In this document: one piece after another, positions 24,979 through 33,757 of the stretch
Numbering within the stretch: position 1 is the first letter of the stretch
Layout of the letters: each line of letters begins with the position of its first letter
Assembly (NCBI RefSeq): GCF_015461835.1
Contig: NZ_JACOPX010000008.1
Span: 62,001-126,000, forward strand
Reading direction: 5' to 3'
Source: Pseudomonas neuropathica
Lineage (GTDB): Bacteria; Pseudomonadota; Gammaproteobacteria; Pseudomonadales; Pseudomonadaceae
Length of the DNA stretch: 64,000 nt
The notes under the pieces: generated by a model
Database searches by the model: none
The model's input: only the letters and a program-made list of their open reading frames with translations
Told to the model about the DNA's origin: nothing
Position numbers and translations under genes: made by a program

Positions 24979-27900
24979 ATGACAGGTACGTCCGAACAAG
25001 CATCTACCCCAGAACAACCACCTGTTGTTATCCCGGCGGACCCACCGAAGTCATCTGCCGACTTAGAAACATTCTGCAAGGACAAGAAGCCGGGTTGCAG
25101 CAGCAGCTATGACGACATCATCTACGTCACCGGCCAGCGTCGGTTCTGGCTTCTGCCGAAACGTGCTTCGGAGAAGCTGAAAGAAAGCGTCAACCTGCTC
25201 AAGCAAAAAACCGTCGACGCAGACAAAGCCACGCGAATGAGCAATATCGCCGATGCCGGGCTGATGGACTACTTCCTCACGCCCGGCCCGGAGGCTTTTC
25301 TCGAAGCAGACGACCGTAGCAGTTACCTGGCGTCGAAATCGGCAATCCCCGAAGACACGGCGAAAAAAGCGCAGTGCAGCAAAGATTGGGACGCAGCTAA
25401 AGCCAAAGGTGACAGCGACGCGACGATGCATGCTGAGCGCGAGATGTTCGCAGCTCAGCAACGCATCGATAAAAACAAAAAGAACATGGAAGCGCTGGAA
25501 AAGGTCTCCGACACCGCCGCAGAGAAGCTGGGGTACAAGCGAGAAAACGGGGTTTTCTACACGCCGCGCGCTTTGAAGGCTCGCGAGGCCATCGACAAGT
25601 ACATTAAAGAGCGCGACAAGGCAAAAGCTCACGGCTACAAAATGTTCGATCCCGGCAGTAAAAAGATTGCGTCGGCGTGGGAGCATCTGAAGGACTATAA
25701 GGCGCTTCACAAAAAACTCATTGAAACCGGCGAGATCGACGAAAAGAAACTCAAGGGTGTGCAGATCAACATCCTCGCGCTGAAAGACCTGATGTCCCCA
25801 TACATCAATGCCATCGTGGAACTCGCCGAGTGCGGGGTGGCGGTTCCCGAGTTCGCACTCAGCCCTGACGACCAGTACACAGGGACCGAGGATTTTCAGG
25901 CCTTTATCGAACTGACAAACAAACGCGATGAGCTTGAGAAAAAAATCGAAGCGCGTTATTCCCAATGGGTCTCGGCTACCGGTGGCAAGTCAGCGCCACC
26001 TGGAGTGCTGTTTGTCAGCTTGCAAAAGCAGTGGTACGACCTGAACACAGAGGCTGAGCGGATTCAGACCACCGCCGAAGCACGCGTTCGAGCACTGAAG
26101 CCTCCCCGCCTCTTCCTCTGGGACGCGGAGAGCTACAAGCCAAAACCCCTCGAACGCCTGGCCAAAACCAACATTCCGCTACGTGAACTCAGCAGCGCCT
26201 CTTCGACGACGATCCTGAACCACATCAGCCTGAAACAACTGGCCCAAGCCAGTGGCAACGCGTTTAAGGACCAACTGAAAGAGCTCAAGAGCAGCTTGCC
26301 TAAATCGATTGCCAAAGAAGCAGACGACGATCGTGTGTTCAGTGATTGGCTGGATCAGGAAGGCGCACTTCAGTTCGATGAGAAAGGCCCATGGTTCGAT
26401 GAACATGGCCTGTTCCTGCCAGAAAAATTTTTTGCTGCGCTGGAAGCCAAAGGCTACAGAGTCGAAAGCATCAAAGCCGAAGCCAAACGCAAAAGCTGGG
26501 GCGAAAACCTCAAAGCCATGGTTTTCGAAGATAAACAGCTTCGTAACCTCATGCTTTTTGACAACAGCCCGCAGGCACAATTGGTACGTTGCCTGCTGCC
26601 TGAAGGTGCCAACCTGCTGACCGAAGTCAAAATGGAAGGTCCCACGTTGAAAAGTGGCAGCCCCCAACTCGCCAACGTTGAGGTCGCGCTGGATGTGGCT
26701 GCATGGCGAGGGGAAGTGACCTTGCTGAAATTCGAGTATCCCAAACGGGTCAAGGCCGAGCCTTGGACCGCTCAATACACCGCCCACGACGGCAGCATTC
26801 GCAGCGTCAACTTCGGCAAATTATCCCTTGATCTGGAGGCCAAGGCCTGGGGCTTCGCCGGTGCCAGCCTCATGTTGTCGCGCGATCTCACCCTCGATCA
26901 AAAAACCGGCTACACCAGCCTCATCGGTGTGGACCTTGCCGAAAAATCCGGTGACCTCGCCAAATACGAAGTGTTTGCAGGCGCACAGGCCGGATGCAAA
27001 GTCACCGGTAAACTGTTCTGGTGCCCGCCACCCAGCGTCCTCCCCCCTGCCCCAGTACCCAATCGCGTATTAGCCAACCAATGGCGCCCGCTAGCCAAAC
27101 TGGAAGTGGAAATGGCCGTTGCACTCGGCGCAGGCATCTCGGGCGATATGCACCTTCGAATGCAAAACGGACGCCTTTTGCTGTCGATCAAGGGTTCACT
27201 GGTCTGGGGCGCGGGGGTTAAAGGTTATTTGACCTTTGAAGTGGGCTACGACAGCATCGTTGCATTGACGGAACTGGTACGACAGGAAATGGCCGCGAAC
27301 CAATACAAGGATCTCGATTGGGTGGATAAGGAAGCCTCAGCCTATATGGAAAAACTGAGCTTCCTTGGCGCCACAGGTATTGATGTGGTATTTGCGTACG
27401 TGCGTGGGTATGCAATTGTTAAAGAGATTTTTGATGCGCTGACCGAAGGGGATCGGGGTGGGCAGATTGCTTACTCACTCGCAATAGCTGAAAACCAGAA
27501 AATAATGCAGGATTGGGTATATAACTTGCTGCCGCAGGCTTTGGGACCACTACTACTGGCGCTGAGCACTCCACCCAAACCGCTCACAGTAGAAGACGAC
27601 GAAAAAGAAAAAGAAAACTTCAATGAAGATGAAGTTCACCTTTTACAGCAACAGTCAATTGAGCGATGCCTAGGCTGGATATCCAGCAAGCCTGACGCCA
27701 ATCAACAGTTTGAAGAAGCAATCATTCGTATGAATCGAGATGGTGCACGACCTGAACAAGCTGGACTCTCTTACTGTAAAAACAAGGCAAAGCTAGATTT
27801 ATTTATGGCTGAGCGGGTGTTAGGACTTGACCAAACCAACAACGCCATGCGATCCAGGTATCGAGATCGGGTCTCTAAACTTGGAATACGCTTAAACAAG

Positions 27901-27990
27901 CACTGCGACTACAGCACCACATACACCGGACCAGCTTTCGCACCAGTCCAAGGTCTCAAAGCTAATTACAAAGGACCAAACATTGATTAA
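24979..27990 (+). CDS. Putative T6SS effector of unrecognised family
   Basis: A 1003-aa protein placed where a VgrG-delivered effector is expected. There is no signal peptide, PAAR repeat, lipase GxSxG or phospholipase D HKD motif that I can see. Residues 1-45 are Pro/Ser-rich. About 45-470 is charged and helical (many Lys/Glu/Ala), with paired cysteines (FCKDKKPGC). About 570-770 is glycine-rich and probably beta-structured (LEAKAWGFAGASLMLSRDL, AVALGAGISGDMHLRM, LVWGAGVKGYLTFEVGY). About 790-880 has hydrophobic helices (GIDVVFAYVRGYAIV, LLPQALGPLLLAL). The last ~130 residues are AT-rich in DNA and highly charged. The stop overlaps the first immunity gene. Membrane damage from the periplasmic side is a guess, based on the exported immunity proteins. 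Confidence 0.7.
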   Translation: MTGTSEQASTPEQPPVVIPADPPKSSADLETFCKDKKPGCSSSYDDIIYVTGQRRFWLLPKRASEKLKESVNLLKQKTVDADKATRMSNIADAGLMDYFLTPGPEAFLEADDRSSYLASKSAIPEDTAKKAQCSKDWDAAKAKGDSDATMHAEREMFAAQQRIDKNKKNMEALEKVSDTAAEKLGYKRENGVFYTPRALKAREAIDKYIKERDKAKAHGYKMFDPGSKKIASAWEHLKDYKALHKKLIETGEIDEKKLKGVQINILALKDLMSPYINAIVELAECGVAVPEFALSPDDQYTGTEDFQAFIELTNKRDELEKKIEARYSQWVSATGGKSAPPGVLFVSLQKQWYDLNTEAERIQTTAEARVRALKPPRLFLWDAESYKPKPLERLAKTNIPLRELSSASSTTILNHISLKQLAQASGNAFKDQLKELKSSLPKSIAKEADDDRVFSDWLDQEGALQFDEKGPWFDEHGLFLPEKFFAALEAKGYRVESIKAEAKRKSWGENLKAMVFEDKQLRNLMLFDNSPQAQLVRCLLPEGANLLTEVKMEGPTLKSGSPQLANVEVALDVAAWRGEVTLLKFEYPKRVKAEPWTAQYTAHDGSIRSVNFGKLSLDLEAKAWGFAGASLMLSRDLTLDQKTGYTSLIGVDLAEKSGDLAKYEVFAGAQAGCKVTGKLFWCPPPSVLPPAPVPNRVLANQWRPLAKLEVEMAVALGAGISGDMHLRMQNGRLLLSIKGSLVWGAGVKGYLTFEVGYDSIVALTELVRQEMAANQYKDLDWVDKEASAYMEKLSFLGATGIDVVFAYVRGYAIVKEIFDALTEGDRGGQIAYSLAIAENQKIMQDWVYNLLPQALGPLLLALSTPPKPLTVEDDEKEKENFNEDEVHLLQQQSIERCLGWISSKPDANQQFEEAIIRMNRDGARPEQAGLSYCKNKAKLDLFMAERVLGLDQTNNAMRSRYRDRVSKLGIRLNKHCDYSTTYTGPAFAPVQGLKANYKGPNID

Positions 27991-28954
27991 TCGAGCAATC
28001 TTAAGTTTTTTAATATTCTTTATTTTATCCAGTGCCTCCGCTGCACAATTGACAGAGCCCGAGGCAATAGCCAAAGACAAGGGAATTACTCTTTATCAAC
28101 AAGGTGCATGGACTTCCTCGCAACCGTTTTTACGAACCGCGGCTGAGGCCGGCGATAAAAAATCTCAATATTTTCTAGGTGAGGCGATACGACTGAGTAA
28201 TCGCTACATGACAGAGGAGGCCAGAAATTGGTACGTAGCTGCGGCAGAGCAAGGTGAACTTTACGCTATGCTACGTCTAAGTAGTAAAAAGGATCTTTGC
28301 AACTTACTAGATGACTGCGCGGGGAAAGGTAATGTTGATTGGAGAGAGCAAGCTTTAAAAATTGCCCGTGAGCGTGCCGACAAAGGTGATACTGAGGCAA
28401 TGGTTGTGCTGTTTACGGCAAATCAAGGGTTGGAATGGCTAGAACGAGCCGCAGAATCGGGTGATAATTTTGCTCAACAGCGGCTCGCTAGTGCTTACCA
28501 AAGTGGAGAGGGATGGTTTTTGATCCCTGGGAGTCGCGAGAAAGCAGTTAAAAAATGGTTTAAGGCTTCAGCAGAAGGAGGTTTTCCTCCGGGCATGTAT
28601 CTGTATGCAAACTATTTATATGAACACAATGGTAGTAAAGAAGAGGTCGGAAGCTGGCTCAAAAAAACAGCTGAATCCGGACATATAAATGCACTAGGGG
28701 GCTACGCATTAAATATTGCCCATCTTCCAGATACTTATGGATTTCCTTTAGATCTCGTTAAGGCTTACGGATTCACCTACTTGATAGCAAGCCTCAAAGG
28801 CGGAGCAATCGCACCGGAAGATGCAAGATTGAACCTCCTGGAAATAGCAAAAAAAATGCAACCTGAAGAAATAAAGCTAGGAATATCATTCGCAAAAGAA
28901 TGGGAAAAATCCCACCCTCCTTTATCGTATTTCCATCCGACATACGGTTACTAG
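27983..28954 (+). CDS. Exported SEL1-repeat protein, putative immunity protein 1
   Basis: A 323-aa protein with a signal peptide (LSFLIFFILSSASAAQ) followed by SEL1-type helical repeats, for instance AAEAGDKKSQYFLGEAIRLS and AAEQGELYAMLRLSS, and ending HPPLSYFHPTYGY. It should act in the periplasm. SEL1 proteins encoded after T6SS effectors are often immunity proteins. The only reasonable start is TTG at 27983, overlapping the effector stop by 8 bases (TTGATTAA); AAGGA lies upstream and no ATG occurs near. The DNA is far more AT-rich than the surroundings. Confidence 0.75.
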   Translation: MINRAILSFLIFFILSSASAAQLTEPEAIAKDKGITLYQQGAWTSSQPFLRTAAEAGDKKSQYFLGEAIRLSNRYMTEEARNWYVAAAEQGELYAMLRLSSKKDLCNLLDDCAGKGNVDWREQALKIARERADKGDTEAMVVLFTANQGLEWLERAAESGDNFAQQRLASAYQSGEGWFLIPGSREKAVKKWFKASAEGGFPPGMYLYANYLYEHNGSKEEVGSWLKKTAESGHINALGGYALNIAHLPDTYGFPLDLVKAYGFTYLIASLKGGAIAPEDARLNLLEIAKKMQPEEIKLGISFAKEWEKSHPPLSYFHPTYGY

Positions 28955-29305
28955 CAAACCCATTGCAACTAGAGAACAACCAACAACACAAAGCGATGGA
29001 TTTATTTAACAGACACTTCAGAAATTAAATAATCCGTCGCTTTTTCCTTTTATTTTGACCCAATATACGGATACTAGACGATCAAATATTCTTAACACCC
29101 CTACCTTCGCCCAATTATGTCCAGGGGCAGAAGACGGTTTATCATGCTTTACATGTAGCATGCCCCCGATTAAAAATATCATTGACAGATTAGACTTTTT
29201 TGCAACAGAGACAAGAATCTATAGCCACCGCACTTAATCGAACGTATACACTGGCCATCATCCCCCCCATCCAAATAGTCAAAGCTTTCCATACAGGACG
29301 AATCA
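28955..29305 (+). other. AT-rich spacer holding relics of an immunity gene
   Basis: About 350 bases without an intact gene. They contain the decayed copy at 29039-29120 and, just before the next gene, a stretch (GGACGAATCATTGACTAA) resembling the effector's 3' end. The rest shows nothing recognisable. Confidence 0.6.
29039..29120 (+). pseudogene. Decayed immunity gene copy (C-terminal and signal-peptide relics)
   Basis: The frame ending at 29077 reads FYFDPIYGY then stop, matching the paralogues' ending (L)SYFxPxYGY. Shortly after, in another frame, ILNTPTFAQL (29085-29117) matches the signal-peptide end FLFTPAFAQL of the next copy. Both ends of the immunity gene are thus present without the middle, as left by a deletion in a tandem array. 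Confidence 0.5.
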
Positions 29306-30274
29306 TTGACTAAAATAATATATATCATCAATTTATACTCAATATTTTTATTCACTCCAGCTTTCGCACAGCTAACAACAGAACAGCTATTAGCAAGAAA
29401 TAACGGAATTATCCTTTATCAAAAAAGTGATTGGTACGATTCACAGCCACTACTGAAAATCGCGGCAGATGCAGGGGACAGTACAGCGCAATATTACCTG
29501 GGAGAGGCTATCCGCCTCAGCAACCGCTACACCACCGAAGATGCAAAAAAATGGTACAAATCCGCAGCTAATCAAGGAAATTTGTACGCAATGCTTCGGC
29601 TGAGTGCGCATGACTTGTGCAAAGAGATGCAAAGTTGCTCAGGTAAAAACGATGAAGAATGGCGGAGTTATGCGCTGCAGATTGCAAATGAACGCGCCGA
29701 GAAAGGCGATACTGAGGCAATGATTGTTTTATTTACCGCTAGCCAAGGTTTGCAATGGTTAGAAAAGGCAGCGACAGCAGGCAGTGGATTTGCTCAAAAA
29801 ACGCTCGCTGGTGAGTACAAAGATGGTGAGGGTTGGTTCCTTATTCCTGGTAGTCGCGAGAAAGCCGTTGAAAAATGGCTCAAAGCTTCAGCTGACAGCG
29901 GTTACCCGCCGGGCATGTACCTATATTCAAATTTTTTATATGAAAATAATGCGCGCAAAGAAGATGTAGGATATTGGCTAAAGAAAGCGGCTGAGTCAGG
30001 TCATATTGATGCTGCTGGTGGATATGCCCTCACTGTCGCTCATCTCCCTGACAGTTACGGATTCCCTTTGGACTTGGTAGAAGCCTATGGAATCACCTAC
30101 CTTATCTCCCATTTGCAAGGCGGTGGCGTAGCCCCTGAGGATGCTCGAAGAAGCCTCTCTGAAATTGCCGAAAAGATGAGTCCTCAAGAAATAGAGGATG
30201 GGATTCGCTTTGCCAAAGATTGGGAAAAGACTCACCCACCACTTTCCTACTTTGTTCCGGCTTACGGCTACTGA
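29306..30274 (+). CDS. Exported SEL1-repeat protein, putative immunity protein 2
   Basis: A 322-aa paralogue of the preceding intact gene, similar along its whole length (ILYQKSDWYDSQPLLKIAAD, GEGWFLIPGSREKAVEKW, ending HPPLSYFVPAYGY). The signal peptide ends FTPAFAQL. The start is again TTG, inside CATTGACTAA with AGGA upstream. Immunity paralogues in series usually protect against related effectors of other strains; only one effector is present here. Confidence 0.75.
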   Translation: MTKIIYIINLYSIFLFTPAFAQLTTEQLLARNNGIILYQKSDWYDSQPLLKIAADAGDSTAQYYLGEAIRLSNRYTTEDAKKWYKSAANQGNLYAMLRLSAHDLCKEMQSCSGKNDEEWRSYALQIANERAEKGDTEAMIVLFTASQGLQWLEKAATAGSGFAQKTLAGEYKDGEGWFLIPGSREKAVEKWLKASADSGYPPGMYLYSNFLYENNARKEDVGYWLKKAAESGHIDAAGGYALTVAHLPDSYGFPLDLVEAYGITYLISHLQGGGVAPEDARRSLSEIAEKMSPQEIEDGIRFAKDWEKTHPPLSYFVPAYGY

Positions 30275-30328
30275 CCTAAGGAAGTTTATCTGTGTCCGAT
30301 CAAAAAGAAAGTTGCAAGGAGCCACACA

Positions 30329-31297
30329 TTGATTAAATTCGTATTAACCGTACTTCTATCCACCCTTTTTCCCTGCTCAGCTTTTGCGCAATTAACCCAA
30401 GAGCAGCAGCTAACAAAAGAAAAAGGACTAACTTTATATCAGCAAAGCGACTGGTATGACTCTCAACCTTTACTAGAGCGTGCTGCCATAGCCGGTGACG
30501 AGACAGCTCAGTATTACCTCGCAGAGGCAATTCGTCTGAGCAACCGATACACAACTGACGAAGCGAGAAAATGGTATGAAGCAGCAGCGAATCAGGGTCA
30601 CCTCTACGCAATGTTGAGACTAAGCAGTAAAAACAATATTTGTTTCGACATGAAAGGCTGCGGTGGCAAAGGTGCAGACGAATGGCGTGAGCAAGTAATA
30701 CAAATAGCTCAGGAACGAGCCAAGAACAACGACACTGAAGCGATGACCGTTTTATTTATCACCAGACAAGGGTTTAGTTGGCTGGAAATGGCCGCAGAGG
30801 CAGGTGATCCTTTAGCGCAAAATACACTCGCTGGAATCTACGATGACGGAGACGGATGGTTTCTTATTCCCGGTAGCCGCGATAAAACTATTCAAAAGTG
30901 GTACAAAGCCTCAGCTGAAGGTGGATATCCCAAGGCAATGTATCTTTATGCCAACTATCTATTCGAACATGATGGCAAGAAAGAAGAAGTTTCTTATTGG
31001 CTGAAAAAATCGGCCGAAAACGGTTATGCCAGCGCAGTCGGTAATTACGCTCTCAGATTAGCCCATTTGCCCAACGATCTAGACTATCCAAAAAACATGA
31101 TTGAGGCTTATGGACTAGCCTATCTCATGTCGAAATTCGAGGGCGGCGGGACAGCAGGTGAAGATGGAAGGATGATACTGCCTGATATAGCTGAAAAAAT
31201 GACGGAGCAAGAAATCAAGCAAGGCCTTCTATTCGCAGAGGAATGGAAAAAAACGCACCCACCGCTTTCTTATTTCGTCCCTGTTTATGGATACTGA
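30329..31297 (+). CDS. Exported SEL1-repeat protein, putative immunity protein 3
   Basis: A 322-aa third paralogue (LTLYQQSDWYDSQPLLERAA, GDGWFLIPGSRDKTIQKWYK, ending HPPLSYFVPVYGY), with signal peptide FVLTVLLSTLFPCSAFAQ. The TTG start is preceded by AAGGAG seven bases away and lies in CACATTGATTAA, where the alternate frame reads EPHID-stop, close to the effector's last residues GPNID-stop. It appears somewhat more diverged from copies 1 and 2 in the middle. Confidence 0.75.
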   Translation: MIKFVLTVLLSTLFPCSAFAQLTQEQQLTKEKGLTLYQQSDWYDSQPLLERAAIAGDETAQYYLAEAIRLSNRYTTDEARKWYEAAANQGHLYAMLRLSSKNNICFDMKGCGGKGADEWREQVIQIAQERAKNNDTEAMTVLFITRQGFSWLEMAAEAGDPLAQNTLAGIYDDGDGWFLIPGSRDKTIQKWYKASAEGGYPKAMYLYANYLFEHDGKKEEVSYWLKKSAENGYASAVGNYALRLAHLPNDLDYPKNMIEAYGLAYLMSKFEGGGTAGEDGRMILPDIAEKMTEQEIKQGLLFAEEWKKTHPPLSYFVPVYGY

Positions 31298-31562
31298 GAT
31301 CTCCTGGTAGTTAAAGAAAATCACCTCCCCGGAGCCGGGGCCTGATCCCGGAGCGGGCGAAGCTGCGGCTGGAGCGCTCTACGATCACCGACGGCGAGTG
31401 GGAACATGGGGGATAAACCACGTTTTCTTTCTTCTAGAAGTGGTCTCCCCTTGAATAGCCTCCCCGCTTACTCGGTAAACGACTAACCCGCCTAAAAATC
31501 CACGAAAAGCTGAAAAACAACACTTACGTCATCGAAGCTGAAACCCCGCATCCACAATGCAT
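31298..31562. other. Right border of the T6SS island
   Basis: Begins with a hairpin CCCCGG-AG-CCGGGG (31327-31340, no T-run). A sudden GC-rich patch follows, with an open frame reading LIPERAKLRLERSTITDG... to a stop near 31417, then AT-rich sequence up to the VanW stop codon. It could be the broken 3' end of an older gene. I do not recognise it. Confidence 0.35.
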
Positions 31563-32375
31563 CTATTCAACCAGTTCCCCCGCCACTTCATACTTCACCA
31601 CGACCCGATTCCGATAAAGCCTCTCCCTTTCCACCAACTGCCCCACCTGCCCTTTTTCCCTGACCTCTCGCCAAATCTCGTTCTCCCGATACACCCTTGC
31701 CCCCTCCCGCACGAACCGATGCGCCTCTTGAAACACGTGATAGCGATATTCCCTCACCCGATCACACAACAACTCCCCTTCGAGCTGTGTCTCGCCGACG
31801 TTCAACTTCAGCTGAAAGCTCCGATCCGTCGGGTTGTGCAGCACCAGATCAACGTAGTTGTAGAAAATCGCCGCCCCGGACCCGAACGGCAGCACCCGCC
31901 CCTCATCCGGAAACGGGTCGAAGCTGTGGTTGGAGCGTTCGACCACCACCAGCGGTGAATGAATGGCCATCCAGTGGATCAGGTTGCTCAGTTGGCAAAT
32001 GCCACCGCCTACTCCGCGTCGTGCCTCACCGAAGGACAGTTCCATGCCTTCAACGTAGCCGCGCTTCAACGTCGGGCGGCCAACGAGGCGGCAGAAGGAG
32101 AAGTGTTCGCCGGGGGCGATGATGACGCCGTCGATGGCGGTGACGGCGAGTTTGAGGTTGATGACTTTGTTGTGTTGCAGGGCGAGGTCGGAGTCGCCGA
32201 GTTTGCGGATGAGTTTCGAGGTGTGTTTGAGGTAGCGAAATGGCAGGCGCTCGGCTGCGGCGACGGGGCGTGCGTAGCGTTTGCTGGAACAGTGCCAGGC
32301 AATCTGGCGGAACAGTCTTTTTTGCCACACGCGCAGCCAGTACAAGGCCGGGTGGTAGAGGGAGAGTGGTTTCAT
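31563..32375 (-). CDS. VanW family protein
   Basis: A 270-aa protein of the VanW family. The conserved core is APGEHFSFCRLVGRPTLKRGY with RGVGGGICQLSNLIHW (residues about 85-135) and SNHSFDPFPDEGRVLPFGSGAAIFYNYVDL. The function of VanW proteins is not established; the gene was first seen in vancomycin-resistance clusters. No signal peptide is evident. It is monocistronic and lies just outside the AT-rich island. Confidence 0.85.
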   Translation of the reverse strand: MKPLSLYHPALYWLRVWQKRLFRQIAWHCSSKRYARPVAAAERLPFRYLKHTSKLIRKLGDSDLALQHNKVINLKLAVTAIDGVIIAPGEHFSFCRLVGRPTLKRGYVEGMELSFGEARRGVGGGICQLSNLIHWMAIHSPLVVVERSNHSFDPFPDEGRVLPFGSGAAIFYNYVDLVLHNPTDRSFQLKLNVGETQLEGELLCDRVREYRYHVFQEAHRFVREGARVYRENEIWREVREKGQVGQLVERERLYRNRVVVKYEVAGELVE

Positions 32376-32584
32376 CCGTTACACAACGGCGCGCGCCGTT
32401 TCTTCCTTGAACAGTGAGGGGGGCGCGCATTTTATCCGGTAATGACCGGCAGCACCCCGTGCATTTCGTAAGATCAGCCGCCTCTCTTCGGCATACATCT
32501 ACCGTCACATCCGCAAATTAAGGTTCGACTAAGGTTGCCTCGCTACGATCGCAGCCACGAAACCCTGTCGCCCTTGAATCGCAG

Positions 32585-33403
32585 ATGAGTCCTTCCGACA
32601 TGAAAGCGTTTGATTTACCAACCCAGCCAGCGTCGAATTTCAGCCTTGTCTTGGTAAATTACAAAACCCCGGACATCACCCGTATGTGCCTCGAGCTTTT
32701 GCGTGAGCACGTCCAGGAGCAGCGCATTCCAGTGTGGGTGGTGGATAACGATTCGGAGGATGCCAGTCTCGATTACTTGCGTTCGCTCGACTGGATCAAC
32801 TTGATTGAACGGCCTTCCCCGGGCAAGGAAGTCGGCCATATTGCGCACGGCAAGGCGCTGGATCTGGCACTGGAAAAAGTCGACACCGATTATTTGTTTC
32901 TGTTGCACACCGACACCTTTGTCTACGACAAGGAAGTGTTTGCGATGATGATGCGTGAATGCACGAAAAACCCGGATATGGCCGCAGTCGGTTGTGTAGA
33001 ACAACTCAATCGCGGGGTTGTTCGTGACACTTGGCGATTAACTTCGCGTTTCTGCAAGCACTATGTACGTAAAGCTAAAGTACGTCTTGGCCTGCGCTCG
33101 AAAATGCCGAGACCCTACAAAGAAACTCATCTGAAAAGTTTCTGCACATTGTGGAATGTCCGTCTGATGAAGTCCTTGGGCCTGCACTTCTGCATGGATG
33201 AGCAGGTTCCCGGTTATGCGCTGCAAGATCGAATGAGCAGCCTGGGCTATGGCATCAAGTTCCTGTCACCGCGCAAGATTTTCAGCTATCTGGATCACAT
33301 TCAGTCAGGAACCGTCGCGGCTGCCGGTACCTACGGGGAAAATCACCGCAGAACAAAAATGTATCAGGCCACGCTGAAGCGCTTTCAAGGGCAGCAAGGC
33401 TAG
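32585..33403 (+). CDS. Glycosyltransferase family 2 protein
   Basis: A 272-aa GT-A glycosyltransferase. It has FSLVLVNYKTPDITRMCLEL, VWVVDNDSEDASLDYL and, as DxD-like site, FLLHTDTFVYDKE near residue 115. No membrane segments, so probably cytoplasmic. The acceptor is unknown; it stands alone between a VanW gene and a strong terminator, so it is not part of the large polysaccharide operon. Start could be the ATG at 32585 or the one at 32600. Confidence 0.82.
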   Translation: MSPSDMKAFDLPTQPASNFSLVLVNYKTPDITRMCLELLREHVQEQRIPVWVVDNDSEDASLDYLRSLDWINLIERPSPGKEVGHIAHGKALDLALEKVDTDYLFLLHTDTFVYDKEVFAMMMRECTKNPDMAAVGCVEQLNRGVVRDTWRLTSRFCKHYVRKAKVRLGLRSKMPRPYKETHLKSFCTLWNVRLMKSLGLHFCMDEQVPGYALQDRMSSLGYGIKFLSPRKIFSYLDHIQSGTVAAAGTYGENHRRTKMYQATLKRFQGQQG

Positions 33404-33434
33404 CCTGCGGCGCGCACCTCGGTTTAATTTCCGA

Positions 33435-33474
33435 CAAACAAAAAGGGCGACTATCAAGTCGCCCTTTTTGTTTG
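33435..33474 (+). terminator. Strong intrinsic terminator
   Basis: A perfect 18-base inverted repeat (CAAACAAAAAGGGCGACT and its complement) with an ATCA loop. The T-run/A-run arms make it work in both directions. It closes the glycosyltransferase gene. Confidence 0.92.
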
Positions 33475-33757
33475 CAGAAATTGTATACATTCACTCCGAA
33501 GAGGTGTTCGCCCAGTGTAATGGCCTGGCAATCCATGCACCGGTAAAGAGCCCTGACACTGGGCGAACGGGGTGGATTTTAATAGAAGTTGGCGCTTATG
33601 TCCTCATTCTTGAATATGAAATTTATGTACGGAAACGTTAATAGATATTTATCGGCGATTCCTTTCATGAAACTTTCAATGAGGTCAAATCACACTAATA
33701 GTATGACTACTCTCATACAAAAACTGTACAAGAGCAGTCACCCTGTAGAGTTAAAGC
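33475..33757. other. AT-rich intergenic region with a long-range inverted repeat
   Basis: GTTCGCCCAGTGT (33506-33518) and ACACTGGGCGAAC (33556-33568) are perfect complements 37 bases apart, and could form a stem in RNA from either strand. After that the sequence is AT-rich. A 71-codon frame (33589-33804) overlaps the convergent gene's end and has no good ribosome binding site, so I do not call it. Confidence 0.5.

Noticed and set aside
24979..27990. Effector as a Tle-type lipase
   Set aside because: No GxSxG or HKD motif found, in spite of SEL1 immunity-like neighbours typical for Tle5.
29055..29237. 60-aa plus-strand frame as a real small gene
   Set aside because: Its only recognisable part is the signal-peptide relic of an immunity copy; better explained as a fossil.
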